From assembly GCF_000759025.1 (NCBI RefSeq), contig NZ_JPOS01000020.1:1-64000 (forward strand): DNA of 64,000 nt. The letters are read 5' to 3'. The notes under the pieces were generated by a model that did not search any database, was not told the DNA's origin, and saw only the letters and a list, made by a program, of their open reading frames with translations. This document shows positions 41,619 through 50,833 of the stretch, piece by piece; within the stretch, counting starts at the first letter, position 1, and each line of letters starts with the position of its first letter. The translations under genes were made by a program, and so were the position numbers. Source of the DNA: Phaeodactylibacter xiamenensis (GTDB taxonomy: Bacteria; Bacteroidota; Bacteroidia; Chitinophagales; Saprospiraceae).

Positions 41619-44000
41619 CTATTTGATGATTTTCTGTCTTTGAAATACGGTGTTTCCAGACTCTAATGAAAGGATATAAAGCCCGGTTTCGTAAGGCTTC
41701 ATGTCCAAAGCAAGGGTATGCTTTTGTGTAGGAGGGAGTGCCCTGCGGTATACGGTTTGCCCAAGGGCATTGCGGAGTACCAGCTGTGAGTTTCGGACTT
41801 CTGACAAGCCCTCCACTTGCACGGTCAGCTCTTCCTGCACCGGGTTAGGAAAGGCGTGCAACGCAGCTGCTATGGGTTGGAAGTCTGTGGCATTGACCAT
41901 GATGGAGTCCAACGTAACCACTTCCAGGTCATCCACATAAAAGCCATCGAGCTGTATGAAGTTGTCAGAGGCCATCAGGAAGCGGATGGAAACGGACTCG
42001 CCGAGGTATTCGGTCAGGTCAATCTCTTCCTGTACCCACTCATTTTGAATGCCCTGATAGAGCGGCTCTGCTGGTTGAAAGCCTCCGTTGCCGGTCACGG
42101 TATAGCGGCCGCAGAGTGGGGTCCAGCTATTGCCGGCATCAGTGGAAAGCTGCACCTGAGCGTAGTCGTAGTCTTCTTCGGTTGCCCATCGGGCCTGAAA
42201 GCGCAGGAAGGCTTTGCCGGCTTCTTCATTCAGGGCCAGGTTTTCATTCAGCGTCAGCAGGTTGGTTGTTCCGGCAGGGTAATTGCTGAAAGGGCTGTCG
42301 GTGAAGGAATTGGGGGCGGAGACAAAAGCCTCTGTGGTCAGCGCCCAGGAGCCACTGGTTGTCCAGTTGGACGGGCTATCCATAGGGTCTGCGAAGACTG
42401 TATTGGTTTCGCCATTGAGGTAGGTTTTTTCCAGGGTGTCGCGGTAAATGTATCCGCCATAATCCAATGCAATAGCGAAGCGCAACTCTTCAATAATGGC
42501 TGATCCCGGCATCACCATATAGTCGAAGGAGTAGCCTGTGCTTTCCAACAGATCAAGGGTGAGCACCTGCGGGGCGGAAGCCACTACTACATTTGAGCTA
42601 CCGGCGGTAACGCTCAGGGTGGCGCTGCCATCCTCCAGCCCAAACCGCTGTATTTCCAGCGGGATGGTACCCTGCAAACTGCTGAGGGTTTCCGGCGTTT
42701 CGTCCCGGACTTCAAGGTAATAATGGACGAGGTTTGCCATGGCCAGGTTTTGCCAAAGCACGCCCTTATTCAACCGGTCTATGGCTGAGGCAGGGGGCCA
42801 GAAACCGAAAGTGCCGGGGCCGACTTCCGGGGTGTAGGAATAGGCCTTATCCTTAGTTTCCATTTCGCCGTACATCCAGTCGTCGCTGCCCCCATTGACC
42901 ACGTAGCCTACGGTTTCGGTGCCGGTGCCCAGCCTGAAGTCGTTGAAACGGTTCATCACATTGCCCATGCCTTTGAAAAGGGCATCCTCGCTGGTGGGCA
43001 CATCGTTGTAGCCCCAGGGGTGGATAAGGAGATTGCCAAAGGTGTGGTAGTTCAGTATAATTTTGAAGTTATGCAGCTCACAGAAGGCTTTTGCCGCTTG
43101 TGTTTCGGGTTCGGAGAAAGGTGCATCCCCCCTAAAGACCTGACTGTTAGGGTCAGGAGAGGAGCCGCTGTTGTCAAAACCCCACTCGAAGCCATAGTTA
43201 CGGTTGAGGTCAACTCCAAAAACATTGCCACCAAAGGGGCGGCGGTTTTTACGCCAAAGCCCGCCTCCCTGCGGCATAATTTGTTCATTGTACACGTAGC
43301 CATCCGGGTTGAGGCAGGGGATGAAGTACATGGCGGTGTTGTTGAGCAGAAACTGCACCTGAGGGTCGGAGTGATAATTCTCCAGGAGATGCCACATGTA
43401 GAAAATCAGCTGAGAAAGGCTGTTGGGTTCCCGCGCATGATGGAGGGCGGTGTAAAGCACCTTGGGCTCGGCAGGCTCGTCTGTAGCTGCATTATCGGAG
43501 ATGCGGAGCCAGTAGATGGGGCGCCCTTCAAAGGTCGTGAATGTATCAATTGGTGTGACAGGTGTGATGAGCTCGGGGAAGAGATCATGCATACGCTCCA
43601 GTTCGGTTAGCATCTCATCGTAGGTAAAGTAGCCACCCATCGTGCCGTCTACGTAGTTTTCGGGCGTAGGGATATCCGCGAAGGGGTCATCAGTGGTACA
43701 ATCACCATTGCGGAACCCGGTTTGCTGAGGCTGCTGCTGATAATAAGCGCCTACATCTTCAATGGCAATTTGGTAGGGAATGCCCGCGGCTTCCAGCAGT
43801 TGCACTTCCCTTTCGGAAAAATCATTCACGAGGAAGGCGCCCGGGCGGATAATGCCGTGGTCGGTCTCCAGCCCGAGTGCGCCCACTTCCTGAATGCCGT
43901 GGCGGGACAGGTCGACACGTACCCGGTGGTAAGTGGTTTGTGCTGAAATGAATTGTGCTCCAAAGAGGAGAAGGGCGAAGGGTAGTAGCAGTTGCCTCAT
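41619..44000 (-). CDS. Secreted M14 zinc carboxypeptidase with T9SS sorting domain
   Basis: The 793-residue protein has a signal peptide (MRQLLLPFALLLFGAQFISA), a short propeptide region, and the M14 catalytic domain at about 125-420. The zinc ligands are in HHAREPNS (His and Glu) and in ILNYHTFGN (His), and the catalytic glutamate in TPEVGPGTFGF; the substrate-binding VDLNRNYGFEWG is typical of carboxypeptidase T/A-like enzymes. A beta-sandwich region (about 520-680) precedes the C-terminal type-A T9SS signal (AFPNPVQEELTVQVEGL to the terminal KIIK). It is therefore secreted across the outer membrane and removes C-terminal residues from peptides outside the cell. It lies 105 bases after the LolE-like gene. 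Confidence 0.92.
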   Translation of the reverse strand: MRQLLLPFALLLFGAQFISAQTTYHRVRVDLSRHGIQEVGALGLETDHGIIRPGAFLVNDFSEREVQLLEAAGIPYQIAIEDVGAYYQQQPQQTGFRNGDCTTDDPFADIPTPENYVDGTMGGYFTYDEMLTELERMHDLFPELITPVTPIDTFTTFEGRPIYWLRISDNAATDEPAEPKVLYTALHHAREPNSLSQLIFYMWHLLENYHSDPQVQFLLNNTAMYFIPCLNPDGYVYNEQIMPQGGGLWRKNRRPFGGNVFGVDLNRNYGFEWGFDNSGSSPDPNSQVFRGDAPFSEPETQAAKAFCELHNFKIILNYHTFGNLLIHPWGYNDVPTSEDALFKGMGNVMNRFNDFRLGTGTETVGYVVNGGSDDWMYGEMETKDKAYSYTPEVGPGTFGFWPPASAIDRLNKGVLWQNLAMANLVHYYLEVRDETPETLSSLQGTIPLEIQRFGLEDGSATLSVTAGSSNVVVASAPQVLTLDLLESTGYSFDYMVMPGSAIIEELRFAIALDYGGYIYRDTLEKTYLNGETNTVFADPMDSPSNWTTSGSWALTTEAFVSAPNSFTDSPFSNYPAGTTNLLTLNENLALNEEAGKAFLRFQARWATEEDYDYAQVQLSTDAGNSWTPLCGRYTVTGNGGFQPAEPLYQGIQNEWVQEEIDLTEYLGESVSIRFLMASDNFIQLDGFYVDDLEVVTLDSIMVNATDFQPIAAALHAFPNPVQEELTVQVEGLSEVRNSQLVLRNALGQTVYRRALPPTQKHTLALDMKPYETGLYILSLESGNTVFQRQKIIK

Positions 44001-44105
44001 GGGTTCGTTGTTTCAATATTAATCCGAAACGAACATAAGACAAAATTCTGGCACTCTGGTTGGTTGGAAAACCTGATTTGGACAAAAGGCTTGCAGAAAG
44101 ACGGC

Positions 44106-45338
44106 TTATTCTTCCCGGATCAGGGCTGAAACTCGCATCGAACGAAGCGCGGGCGGCAGAGCAGCCAGAAAACCAATGGCGATTACTGTAATCGAAACGG
44201 TCACAAAGTCTGTAAAACGCAGGCTGATTGGATAAGCTTCGACAATGAAGTTGCCGGGCACGGTAATAAGCCCGATGTACTTTTGGGCGGCATAAAGCCC
44301 GAGTGCCAAAACGATACCTATACCCAGCCCCAGCAGGCTCAGCAGCACACCTTCGGCCAGAAAAATATCGCGGATAGTCGTTTTCAGCGCCCCCATAGAT
44401 CGAAGAATAGCAATATCCGGCTGCTTTTCCAGCACGATCATCCACAGGGCCCCGATCATGTTGAAGGAAACCAGAAGCAACATCAGGCTGGCAATGGCGT
44501 AGCTGAGCCACTTCTCTATCTGCATAAGCTTTAGGAAAGCCGCCTCCTGCTCAAAACGGTCTTTGACCTCATAGTCTTCGCCAAGCAAAGTACCGATTTG
44601 GGTGACTGCATCTCTGGAATCCACGCCCTCCTGCAAGCGAATTTCAATAGCGCTGACCTCATTGGCATCCGCTTCAAGCAGCCCGCGTGCAAAGCTGATG
44701 GGAGCGAGGACATATTCGTTGTTGAACTCGTGCTGAATGACAAAGGTGCCGCCCGGATAAATGTACCGGCGGCGGAAAGGCTGAAGCTGCCGGCTGAACA
44801 TTCCCCGGCTTTGGCTTCTCCGGGGCATGTACACGCCCAGCTCAGTGAAAGGGTCGCCAACGTTGACGTTGAGTTTGTCCCGCATGCCCAGGCCGAGTAT
44901 GGCAAAGTCTTTTTCGCCGTCTTTCAACCGGTATATACCTTCACGGACGGTAGTGTCAATACCCACCACCTTTTCGTAGTTGGGGGCCACACCCTTGAGG
45001 GTGCCGAAATCCTGGTTGTCTTTGTACTCGAAAAAGGCGACTTCCTCAAGGGAAGTGGTGACGGCGGCGACCTCCTCCAGTGCCAGCAGTTCTTCCAGCA
45101 TCACCGTATCTGCTGCGAAGGTCTTGCCTTGCGCAGGAGTGACCTTCACATCCGGGTTGAAGTTGCTGTACATCGTCGCGATCAGGTCTTCAAACCCATT
45201 AAATACGGAAAGCACAAGGATGAGCGCCGCTGACCCTACTGCAATACCAAGCACCGCAATACCGGTGATGATATTGATAGCGTTGGTTGATTTTTTAGCA
45301 AGCAGGTAGCGGCGGGCGATCCGTATGGAAAACTGCAT
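44106..45338 (-). CDS. LolC/LolE-type FtsX-family ABC permease
   Basis: The 410-residue protein has the MacB/FtsX permease layout: a first transmembrane helix (NIITGIAVLGIAVGSAALIL), a large periplasmic domain (about 45-260) and three C-terminal helices (LSYAIASLMLLLVSFNMIG, LLSLLGLGIGIVLALGLYA, TVSITVIAIGFLAALPPAL). The start RIARRYLLAKKSTNAINI is the Lol permease signature. Such permeases work with a LolD ATPase to release lipoproteins from the inner membrane; no ATPase gene is adjacent, as is usual for this gene in Bacteroidota. It is the third gene of the operon after the Ddl-PASTA and coiled-coil lipoprotein genes, 14 bases downstream of the latter. Confidence 0.87.
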   Translation of the reverse strand: MQFSIRIARRYLLAKKSTNAINIITGIAVLGIAVGSAALILVLSVFNGFEDLIATMYSNFNPDVKVTPAQGKTFAADTVMLEELLALEEVAAVTTSLEEVAFFEYKDNQDFGTLKGVAPNYEKVVGIDTTVREGIYRLKDGEKDFAILGLGMRDKLNVNVGDPFTELGVYMPRRSQSRGMFSRQLQPFRRRYIYPGGTFVIQHEFNNEYVLAPISFARGLLEADANEVSAIEIRLQEGVDSRDAVTQIGTLLGEDYEVKDRFEQEAAFLKLMQIEKWLSYAIASLMLLLVSFNMIGALWMIVLEKQPDIAILRSMGALKTTIRDIFLAEGVLLSLLGLGIGIVLALGLYAAQKYIGLITVPGNFIVEAYPISLRFTDFVTVSITVIAIGFLAALPPALRSMRVSALIREE

Positions 45339-45352
45339 ATTAAGGTTAATTA

Positions 45353-45871
45353 CTAGCGCTCTGTAGGGCGTGTGGGCAGATTGGGTGTCTTGATGGTCCG
45401 GAGCATGCCGCGCTGTTCCTCGATCATCACGTTATGCTCGTTGTTCATATACTCGTACTCTTGGATCAGCTTTTGAATGTCCGCATTCATTTCTTCGAAG
45501 TCCGCGATACGGTTTTCCACAGGGTATCCTTCCACTTTAAGCCGTTCCAGCAGGTCATCGTGCTTTTTCAGGACTTCCGCCTGATGCCCGAAGAAGCCCT
45601 CGTGCTTTTCCAACAGCCTTTCGTGGTTTTCCCGAAGCTGGCTATGCAGGGAGTCGGTGCCGATTTTGTTGGGCTGACTGTCATACTGCTCCCGTAGCGC
45701 TGTGTATTCCCCCTTGGTCTGATCGAAGCTGTTGCGGTAGTACTTCAGGGAGGTGCGTGCCTCTTCGTACTGCTTTTTCAGCTCTTCAAACTTAACCTCC
45801 TGCTCATTGGTGCAGGCTGTAAATGCAATGGCGATAAGTGCCAGTAAAAAAGAAATTCGTGTAAGGTTCAT
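45353..45871 (-). CDS. Coiled-coil lipoprotein
   Basis: I take the ATG at 45871 (MNLTRISFLLALIAIAFTAC) because it gives a signal peptide with lipobox AFTAC; an ATG at 45880 is also possible and would extend it by three residues. The mature part of ~150 residues is almost wholly helical and charged, with heptads (FEELKKQYEEARTSLKYYRN and LEKHEGFFGHQAEVLKKHDD), and ends in a proline-rich tail. No named domain is recognised. Its place between a Ddl-PASTA fusion and a LolE-like permease, with gaps of 16 and 14 bases, suggests an envelope structural or trafficking partner. Confidence 0.75.
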   Translation of the reverse strand: MNLTRISFLLALIAIAFTACTNEQEVKFEELKKQYEEARTSLKYYRNSFDQTKGEYTALREQYDSQPNKIGTDSLHSQLRENHERLLEKHEGFFGHQAEVLKKHDDLLERLKVEGYPVENRIADFEEMNADIQKLIQEYEYMNNEHNVMIEEQRGMLRTIKTPNLPTRPTER

Positions 45872-45887
45872 GGTATGCATAAGATTG

Positions 45888-48800
45888 TTAATTGAAATCT
45901 TCTTCTCCTTCCTGTAAAACATCTGCCGGCTCAGGGCAGCCGTCCGGCCGTGAGGTGGTCAGGTATAAATCAATAGAGGACCCTTTGACGACCATCTGTC
46001 CGGGAACAAACTCCGGCTCCTGCCGGTAGACAAAGGCGCTGCTTTCCGCACCTTCTGCCCCGGAAGTTTGTCCGAGAGCAAGATTGGATGTGGTCAGCAG
46101 GAATTTTGCTTCGTCAAAACGCTTGCAAATCAGGTCCGGCAGGGCTACTTCATTGGTAATACGTTCTGTGATCACGAACTCAAGTGTCGAGCCTCGTGGG
46201 ACTTTGACGCCCCGGCGCAGCATATCATCCGTGATTTTGAGCCCGTTGTGGAAAAAGTGCAGCACTGTGTTTTCCTCCTGTTTATTGTCAAATATCCGCT
46301 CTTGTATGCGGGTCTTCACGTCAATGCGTTTAAGCTTGGTCCGGTATTGATCAAAGTTATACCCGGCACGCATTAGTGTGGGCAACAGCACGGAATCAGC
46401 CTGAGCCCGGTACTTACTCACGTAAATGGTCCGGCCTTCCTTAGCCCGCTGATTGGGCATAGGGTCCTGCTGGTAAATCGTATTGGGGCGTTTATTGCTA
46501 TCGAAAAAGGAATCAATAGCGACAATCCGAAAGTTTTGTTTTTCAGCTTTGCGCATCGCGTCCCGCATATCCATACCGGTATAGTCAGGGACCTGAATAG
46601 ACTCCCCGTGGCGGGTATAAATTTTGAGGGACCAACGCACGATGTAAATGGAACCAAAGACCATCAGCAGGATACCGGCAAAGTTGCGGAGAAAAACGGG
46701 GGACTTCAAAAACTGCCAGGTTTCCGCCATAAACATTTTAGCCTTAGCCTTTACCTGTTCTGCCAGCGGGCTGGGTGGCCCGGAGCCCGGGCGTTGGCTG
46801 TTGGAGTGGTCCGGAGAGGCAGACTTGGTATCCTCATTCATAGTGATCGGATTGTGAATCGGTTGAGCTGAGGCCTTGGCTTCAGCCGGTACGTGTTGAA
46901 TATCGGTGTCAGGTATATGCAAAGCGCTGCTAATCACCTGGTGTAGCATGCCGGCCGGGGTCTGTCCTGCCGCAGCAAGCTGCACGCCAAATAAGCTGTG
47001 CGGGGTGACCGGTGGTTGCAAATTGACATCAAAAATACAAACCTCAGGTGCTTTGCCATCCTGCAAATGTACAAAAGCATCGAGATTGGCAGGGCTTTTC
47101 AGGTCGAGGAGGCGTACGGCTTTTTCCAGCTGTTGCTGAATACTCCACCTCAGCCCTTCATCGGAGGCAAAACGTGCCGGAGTATAGCTGTATTTTGTAG
47201 CCTGCTCATACTTTTCTGCCGAACGCATAATGTGCCCGCCGGACCGTACTTCGGAAATGGGCAGCCAGCTATATGATAGGGTACCTTCAGGAGATGATAA
47301 CGGGCAAACATGCGCACTGATCTCCATAAGGTAGTACCCGGCTTTGCGCGAAATTTGCGGAGCTGCGACCATTGCTGGCTTTTGCGGGAAAAGGGTCCCC
47401 GGAGAGAGCCGTAGTATCCGACGGGCTTCCTGGCCATCCTCCGGGCTCGTCCTGAAAAGCAGGCGCGTGTAGGCCTGCAGTTCTGCACGGGTGGACAAAA
47501 ACTGTACCCCTGAGCTGTATTGTCCGTTGAGGGGGCGAACGATCATAGGGTAGCCAACCTGGCTTTCGAGGCGGTTTAGCGCTCCCGCAACGTCTTTTTC
47601 GTATTCCGTCCGGGTTAGCCTTAGCTGGTTAGGGACCGCAATACCATTTCTGTCCAGCGTCTGCAGTAATTGGTATTTATCTGCGCAAAGCCGGGCGGCC
47701 TGCTCCGTTGCCCCGTTGTGAGGCAGCTTTACTTTTGCCAATTGGTCCAACAGGGCAATAGGGGCGTCGGTAGCTGCAGGCAGCGTAAGCCAAACATACC
47801 CGGCTATGGCAGGCCATTGATTGACCGGGCAGGGCTCTGCCATTTTGGGGTAGGCCCGGTTGCTGTGTTTTGCAATGAATGCCTGTAGCGCATCGTCAAA
47901 TTGGGGGGGTGTGCCCGGATGGCTGCATAGCTGGTGAAGTTCCGGCATCGATGCGGTTAGAAAAGGATGGAGCGGCAGCCGAAAGTAATGAATGCCGGTA
48001 TCCGTAACCGTCTGCCAAATGGGAATAGGTCGAAAGCCCTGCATCCCGTCCAGCCATTGAAAGACCTCCCGCGCACTTTCCAGCGACAGCCCGCCTCCGT
48101 AGCCAAAGCCGCCACAGACCAGGGCGATACCGGTTTCTTCAACAGGCTCTGCGGGTGGCAGCCCTTCCGTATCATTGGCAGACTTAAGAGCTGCTTGTAT
48201 GAGGAGCGTCAGTGCCTGAGCTGGGGGGAGTCCCAGTTGTCCGAACCCCGCCCAAACCGGAGCTTCAAGATTCCAGTCCGGCTGACTACTGACGCGATCG
48301 ATAATGAACTGCCCGTCCGGCAGGCTATAGCCACTAATTTGGGCGAAAGCCCGGAGTTGCAGGCGCTGAAATACTTCGGTGACCAGCTGAGGGATATGGT
48401 CCGTAAATCCCGCGTTGGCATATACTTCGGGGACCTGGGGGGGCAATACCAGCAGCCCGCTTTCGGGAGCAGCCAGGACGCTGCAGGTGAAAGGTATGCC
48501 CTGAGGCACTTGCTCAATGAGGACTTTTTCCTGCAAGCTCTTCCGGTGGCTGCGCAGACGGAATTCGGTAACTGACGGGTGGCTTGCCGCCGTATTGAGG
48601 TACTCAAAAAGTTGCTGAGGGGCGTCAATGACGACTTTTTCCTCCGTGGTCTGCACTTCTACCGGAAAGCCCGTTCCGTCCTCTAAGTCACCCAGCAGGC
48701 GAATGGTCTCCCGGCGTTCAAAACTGTTGCTGTCGCGCCATTCTGCAGCTGGCAGAATTTCTTCAAAAAAGGCCCGGTTAATGGCGAGTTCAAACCGCTC

Positions 48801-49433
48801 AAGGTCATCGGGGTGCTGGAGCTGGGTCTGCCCGGCTAGGGTGGGAATATCGCCAGGGCGGACCCAAACAGGGTGTTGGAGTTCGGTGTTTACGCGCTGG
48901 GGCAAGGTGCCGGAAGTGTGCCCGGTCCATTCTTCCCGGTTTATAGCAATCGCCGGGGTGGTGGAGAAATCGTGAAGGTCGAGCAAATCCCGCAGGCGGG
49001 TCCGGTCAGCAGTGTAACGGCAGGCCGCTGGGGTAAAGCCGTTGTAGGGGACGCCCAGTTCTTCGAGTTGCTCCTGAAGCTGCCCGTCTTCCGCAAAAGC
49101 GCCTTGCATGGCAATCCAGGCGAAGTCAACGCTGGCTGGTAAATCAGACCAATCCAGGGGCTTTTCCAGATGCAGCCACTCGGGGTGGGCCGGCAGAGAT
49201 TCCTGGCTAAGGGAAAAGCCGTCGGGCAGCGCCTGATTGGCTGCAAGCAAAGCCTTTATACTCGTTGCGTTGAGCGCAGCAGGCTGCATCTGCAGTAGTT
49301 GCCCCCGGGCATCGATCAGCAAGGGGACCGGTTCAAAAAGGGAACGGTCCAGCAGGGCATAAACCGACCGGGCGTTCGGCAGGGAACGATCACGCTCGCG
49401 GGAGGGGCCACCAAACAGAATGCCTATTTTCAT
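45888..49433 (-). CDS. Double D-Ala-D-Ala ligase-like protein fused to transmembrane helix and PASTA repeats
   Basis: The 1181-residue protein starts with GILFGGPSRERDRSLPNARS, the N-terminal signature of D-Ala-D-Ala ligases, followed by a first ligase-like unit to about residue 410. Its expected metal-binding E-x-N near the end reads IDRVSSQPDW, so it is probably degenerate. A second unit (about 425-855; IALVCGGFGYGGG, LPHNGATEQAARLCADKYQL, YPMIVRPLNG) keeps IFDVNLQPPVTPHS, where D and N fit the metal site, so it may be active. A linker, one transmembrane helix (917-935) and three or so PASTA repeats (about 940-1165) follow. PASTA domains bind peptidoglycan-like ligands. In many Bacteroidota ddl and a PASTA gene are adjacent; here they are one chain, which would tie dipeptide synthesis to the membrane. 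Confidence 0.82.
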   Translation of the reverse strand: MKIGILFGGPSRERDRSLPNARSVYALLDRSLFEPVPLLIDARGQLLQMQPAALNATSIKALLAANQALPDGFSLSQESLPAHPEWLHLEKPLDWSDLPASVDFAWIAMQGAFAEDGQLQEQLEELGVPYNGFTPAACRYTADRTRLRDLLDLHDFSTTPAIAINREEWTGHTSGTLPQRVNTELQHPVWVRPGDIPTLAGQTQLQHPDDLERFELAINRAFFEEILPAAEWRDSNSFERRETIRLLGDLEDGTGFPVEVQTTEEKVVIDAPQQLFEYLNTAASHPSVTEFRLRSHRKSLQEKVLIEQVPQGIPFTCSVLAAPESGLLVLPPQVPEVYANAGFTDHIPQLVTEVFQRLQLRAFAQISGYSLPDGQFIIDRVSSQPDWNLEAPVWAGFGQLGLPPAQALTLLIQAALKSANDTEGLPPAEPVEETGIALVCGGFGYGGGLSLESAREVFQWLDGMQGFRPIPIWQTVTDTGIHYFRLPLHPFLTASMPELHQLCSHPGTPPQFDDALQAFIAKHSNRAYPKMAEPCPVNQWPAIAGYVWLTLPAATDAPIALLDQLAKVKLPHNGATEQAARLCADKYQLLQTLDRNGIAVPNQLRLTRTEYEKDVAGALNRLESQVGYPMIVRPLNGQYSSGVQFLSTRAELQAYTRLLFRTSPEDGQEARRILRLSPGTLFPQKPAMVAAPQISRKAGYYLMEISAHVCPLSSPEGTLSYSWLPISEVRSGGHIMRSAEKYEQATKYSYTPARFASDEGLRWSIQQQLEKAVRLLDLKSPANLDAFVHLQDGKAPEVCIFDVNLQPPVTPHSLFGVQLAAAGQTPAGMLHQVISSALHIPDTDIQHVPAEAKASAQPIHNPITMNEDTKSASPDHSNSQRPGSGPPSPLAEQVKAKAKMFMAETWQFLKSPVFLRNFAGILLMVFGSIYIVRWSLKIYTRHGESIQVPDYTGMDMRDAMRKAEKQNFRIVAIDSFFDSNKRPNTIYQQDPMPNQRAKEGRTIYVSKYRAQADSVLLPTLMRAGYNFDQYRTKLKRIDVKTRIQERIFDNKQEENTVLHFFHNGLKITDDMLRRGVKVPRGSTLEFVITERITNEVALPDLICKRFDEAKFLLTTSNLALGQTSGAEGAESSAFVYRQEPEFVPGQMVVKGSSIDLYLTTSRPDGCPEPADVLQEGEEDFN

Positions 49434-49511
49434 ACGGCGTTGTGGGTTTTCGGCTGTAAAGGTAAGGAAGTCTGTCAGAATATCGGGTGTGTAGCTCAGG
49501 CGTAGAATGCG

Positions 49512-49519
49512 TATGTTTG
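49512..49519 (+). promoter_or_regulatory. -7 box for MATE-queE operon
   Basis: TATGTTTG is an exact match to the Bacteroidota TAnnTTTG -7 element, 19 bases before the ATG at 49538. The -33 box is weak (TGT about 20 bases upstream). The MATE and queE genes, six bases apart, are probably transcribed from here. Confidence 0.55.
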
Positions 49520-49537
49520 CAGCTCAAACGGGCATTT

Positions 49538-50827
49538 ATGAACCGAGAAATCCTACGGCTGGCCATTCCCAATATCATCAGCAACATATCGGTGCCGCTC
49601 CTGAGCAGCGTGGATACAGCACTGATGGGGCGCATGTCAGAACTGCATATCGGAGCAGTGGGCATCGGAGCGATGCTGTTCAATTTCATCTACTGGAATT
49701 TCGGTTTTCTGCGCATGGGCACAACGGGCCTGACAGCTCAGGCGTACGGGCAGCAGTCGGATGAAGAAGTGGCGCACACCCTGGGGCGGGCACTGTTGGT
49801 AGTATTTGCTGTGGCGACCTTGCTGTTGCTGTTGCAATGGCCTTTGGGTGAAGCCGGTATACAGCTGATGAATACGGAAGACCGGCAGGCTGGCCTGGTC
49901 CGGCAATACTTTTTCATCCGGATTTGGGCGGCCCCGGCTACCCTCGGGCTCTACGCCCTCATGGGCTGGTTCTTTGGTTTGCAGAATGCTATCTTTCCGC
50001 TGGTGCTGACCATCATCATCAACGCTGCTAATATCCTGCTAAGTGTTTACCTCGTAGAATATCGGGAAATGGGCGTAGCTGGTGTGGCTTACGGCACACT
50101 GATTGCTCAGTACATCGGGCTGACTGCGGCTTTTGGGCTGGCGTTTTACCGCTATGGGCATCTGCTGGGGCACTTTCGGTTGCGGGCGATTAGTCAGTGG
50201 GAAAAGCTGCTCGGTTTTCTGCGTATCAATGCCGATATTTTCATTCGCACGCTTTGCCTGACTGGTGTCTTCGGATTCTTCTACTCTCAATCTTCCGGGC
50301 AGGGCGAAATGGTGCTGGCGGTAAATACCATCCTGCTGCAATACCTCAACTGGATGTCGTACGGCGTAGATGGCTTTGCGTACGCGTCGGAAAGCCTGGT
50401 GGGCAAATATAAAGGTGCAGCAGACCACCCCAAAACCCGCCGGGCGATCAAGCTTTCCTTTGCCTGGGGTATGGGGCTGGCGGCTTTATTCAGCCTGGGA
50501 TACGGGCTGGGCGGAAATGGGCTGCTCCGGTTATTCACCAATCAGGCGGATGTGATCCTCGCTGCTCAACCTTTTCTTTTTTGGATGGTGCTCTTCCCGC
50601 TGCTGGGTACGCCGAGTTACATTTGGGATGGCGTATACATCGGGCTCACGGCTTCCAAAGCTATGCGGAACAGTATGCTGCTGGCGTTTGTTACTTTCCT
50701 GCTGGCGTACGCGGCGGCACGCGGGTATGGCAATCATGGCCTCTGGCTGGCGATGTTGGTCTTCCTGGTGGCACGGGGCGGATTCCAGTATTGGCTTTAC
50801 CACCGCAAAGGACTGACACTGAACTGA
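49538..50827 (+). CDS. MATE family multidrug/Na+ efflux transporter
   Basis: The start is the ATG at 49538 (MNREILRLAIPNIISNISVP), following a -7 promoter box; the longer frame from 49487 crosses the promoter. The 429-residue protein has twelve predicted transmembrane helices in two halves, as for MATE transporters, with the LLSSVDTALMGRMSELHIGA and GTTGLTAQAYGQQ landmarks of the DinF-like subgroup. MATE proteins expel cationic compounds in exchange for H+ or Na+. Polar residues lie within the helices but I cannot decide the coupling ion. The gene is six bases before queE and probably shares its transcript. Confidence 0.9.
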   Translation: MNREILRLAIPNIISNISVPLLSSVDTALMGRMSELHIGAVGIGAMLFNFIYWNFGFLRMGTTGLTAQAYGQQSDEEVAHTLGRALLVVFAVATLLLLLQWPLGEAGIQLMNTEDRQAGLVRQYFFIRIWAAPATLGLYALMGWFFGLQNAIFPLVLTIIINAANILLSVYLVEYREMGVAGVAYGTLIAQYIGLTAAFGLAFYRYGHLLGHFRLRAISQWEKLLGFLRINADIFIRTLCLTGVFGFFYSQSSGQGEMVLAVNTILLQYLNWMSYGVDGFAYASESLVGKYKGAADHPKTRRAIKLSFAWGMGLAALFSLGYGLGGNGLLRLFTNQADVILAAQPFLFWMVLFPLLGTPSYIWDGVYIGLTASKAMRNSMLLAFVTFLLAYAAARGYGNHGLWLAMLVFLVARGGFQYWLYHRKGLTLN

Positions 50828-50833
50828 TTCATC

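Noticed and set aside
41817-42503. 228-codon frame on the plus strand
   Set aside because: It is antisense to the carboxypeptidase gene and shows no start signal or domain.
47967-48575. 202-codon plus-strand frame inside the Ddl-PASTA gene
   Set aside because: Antisense to a gene with clear ligase motifs; no independent evidence of coding.
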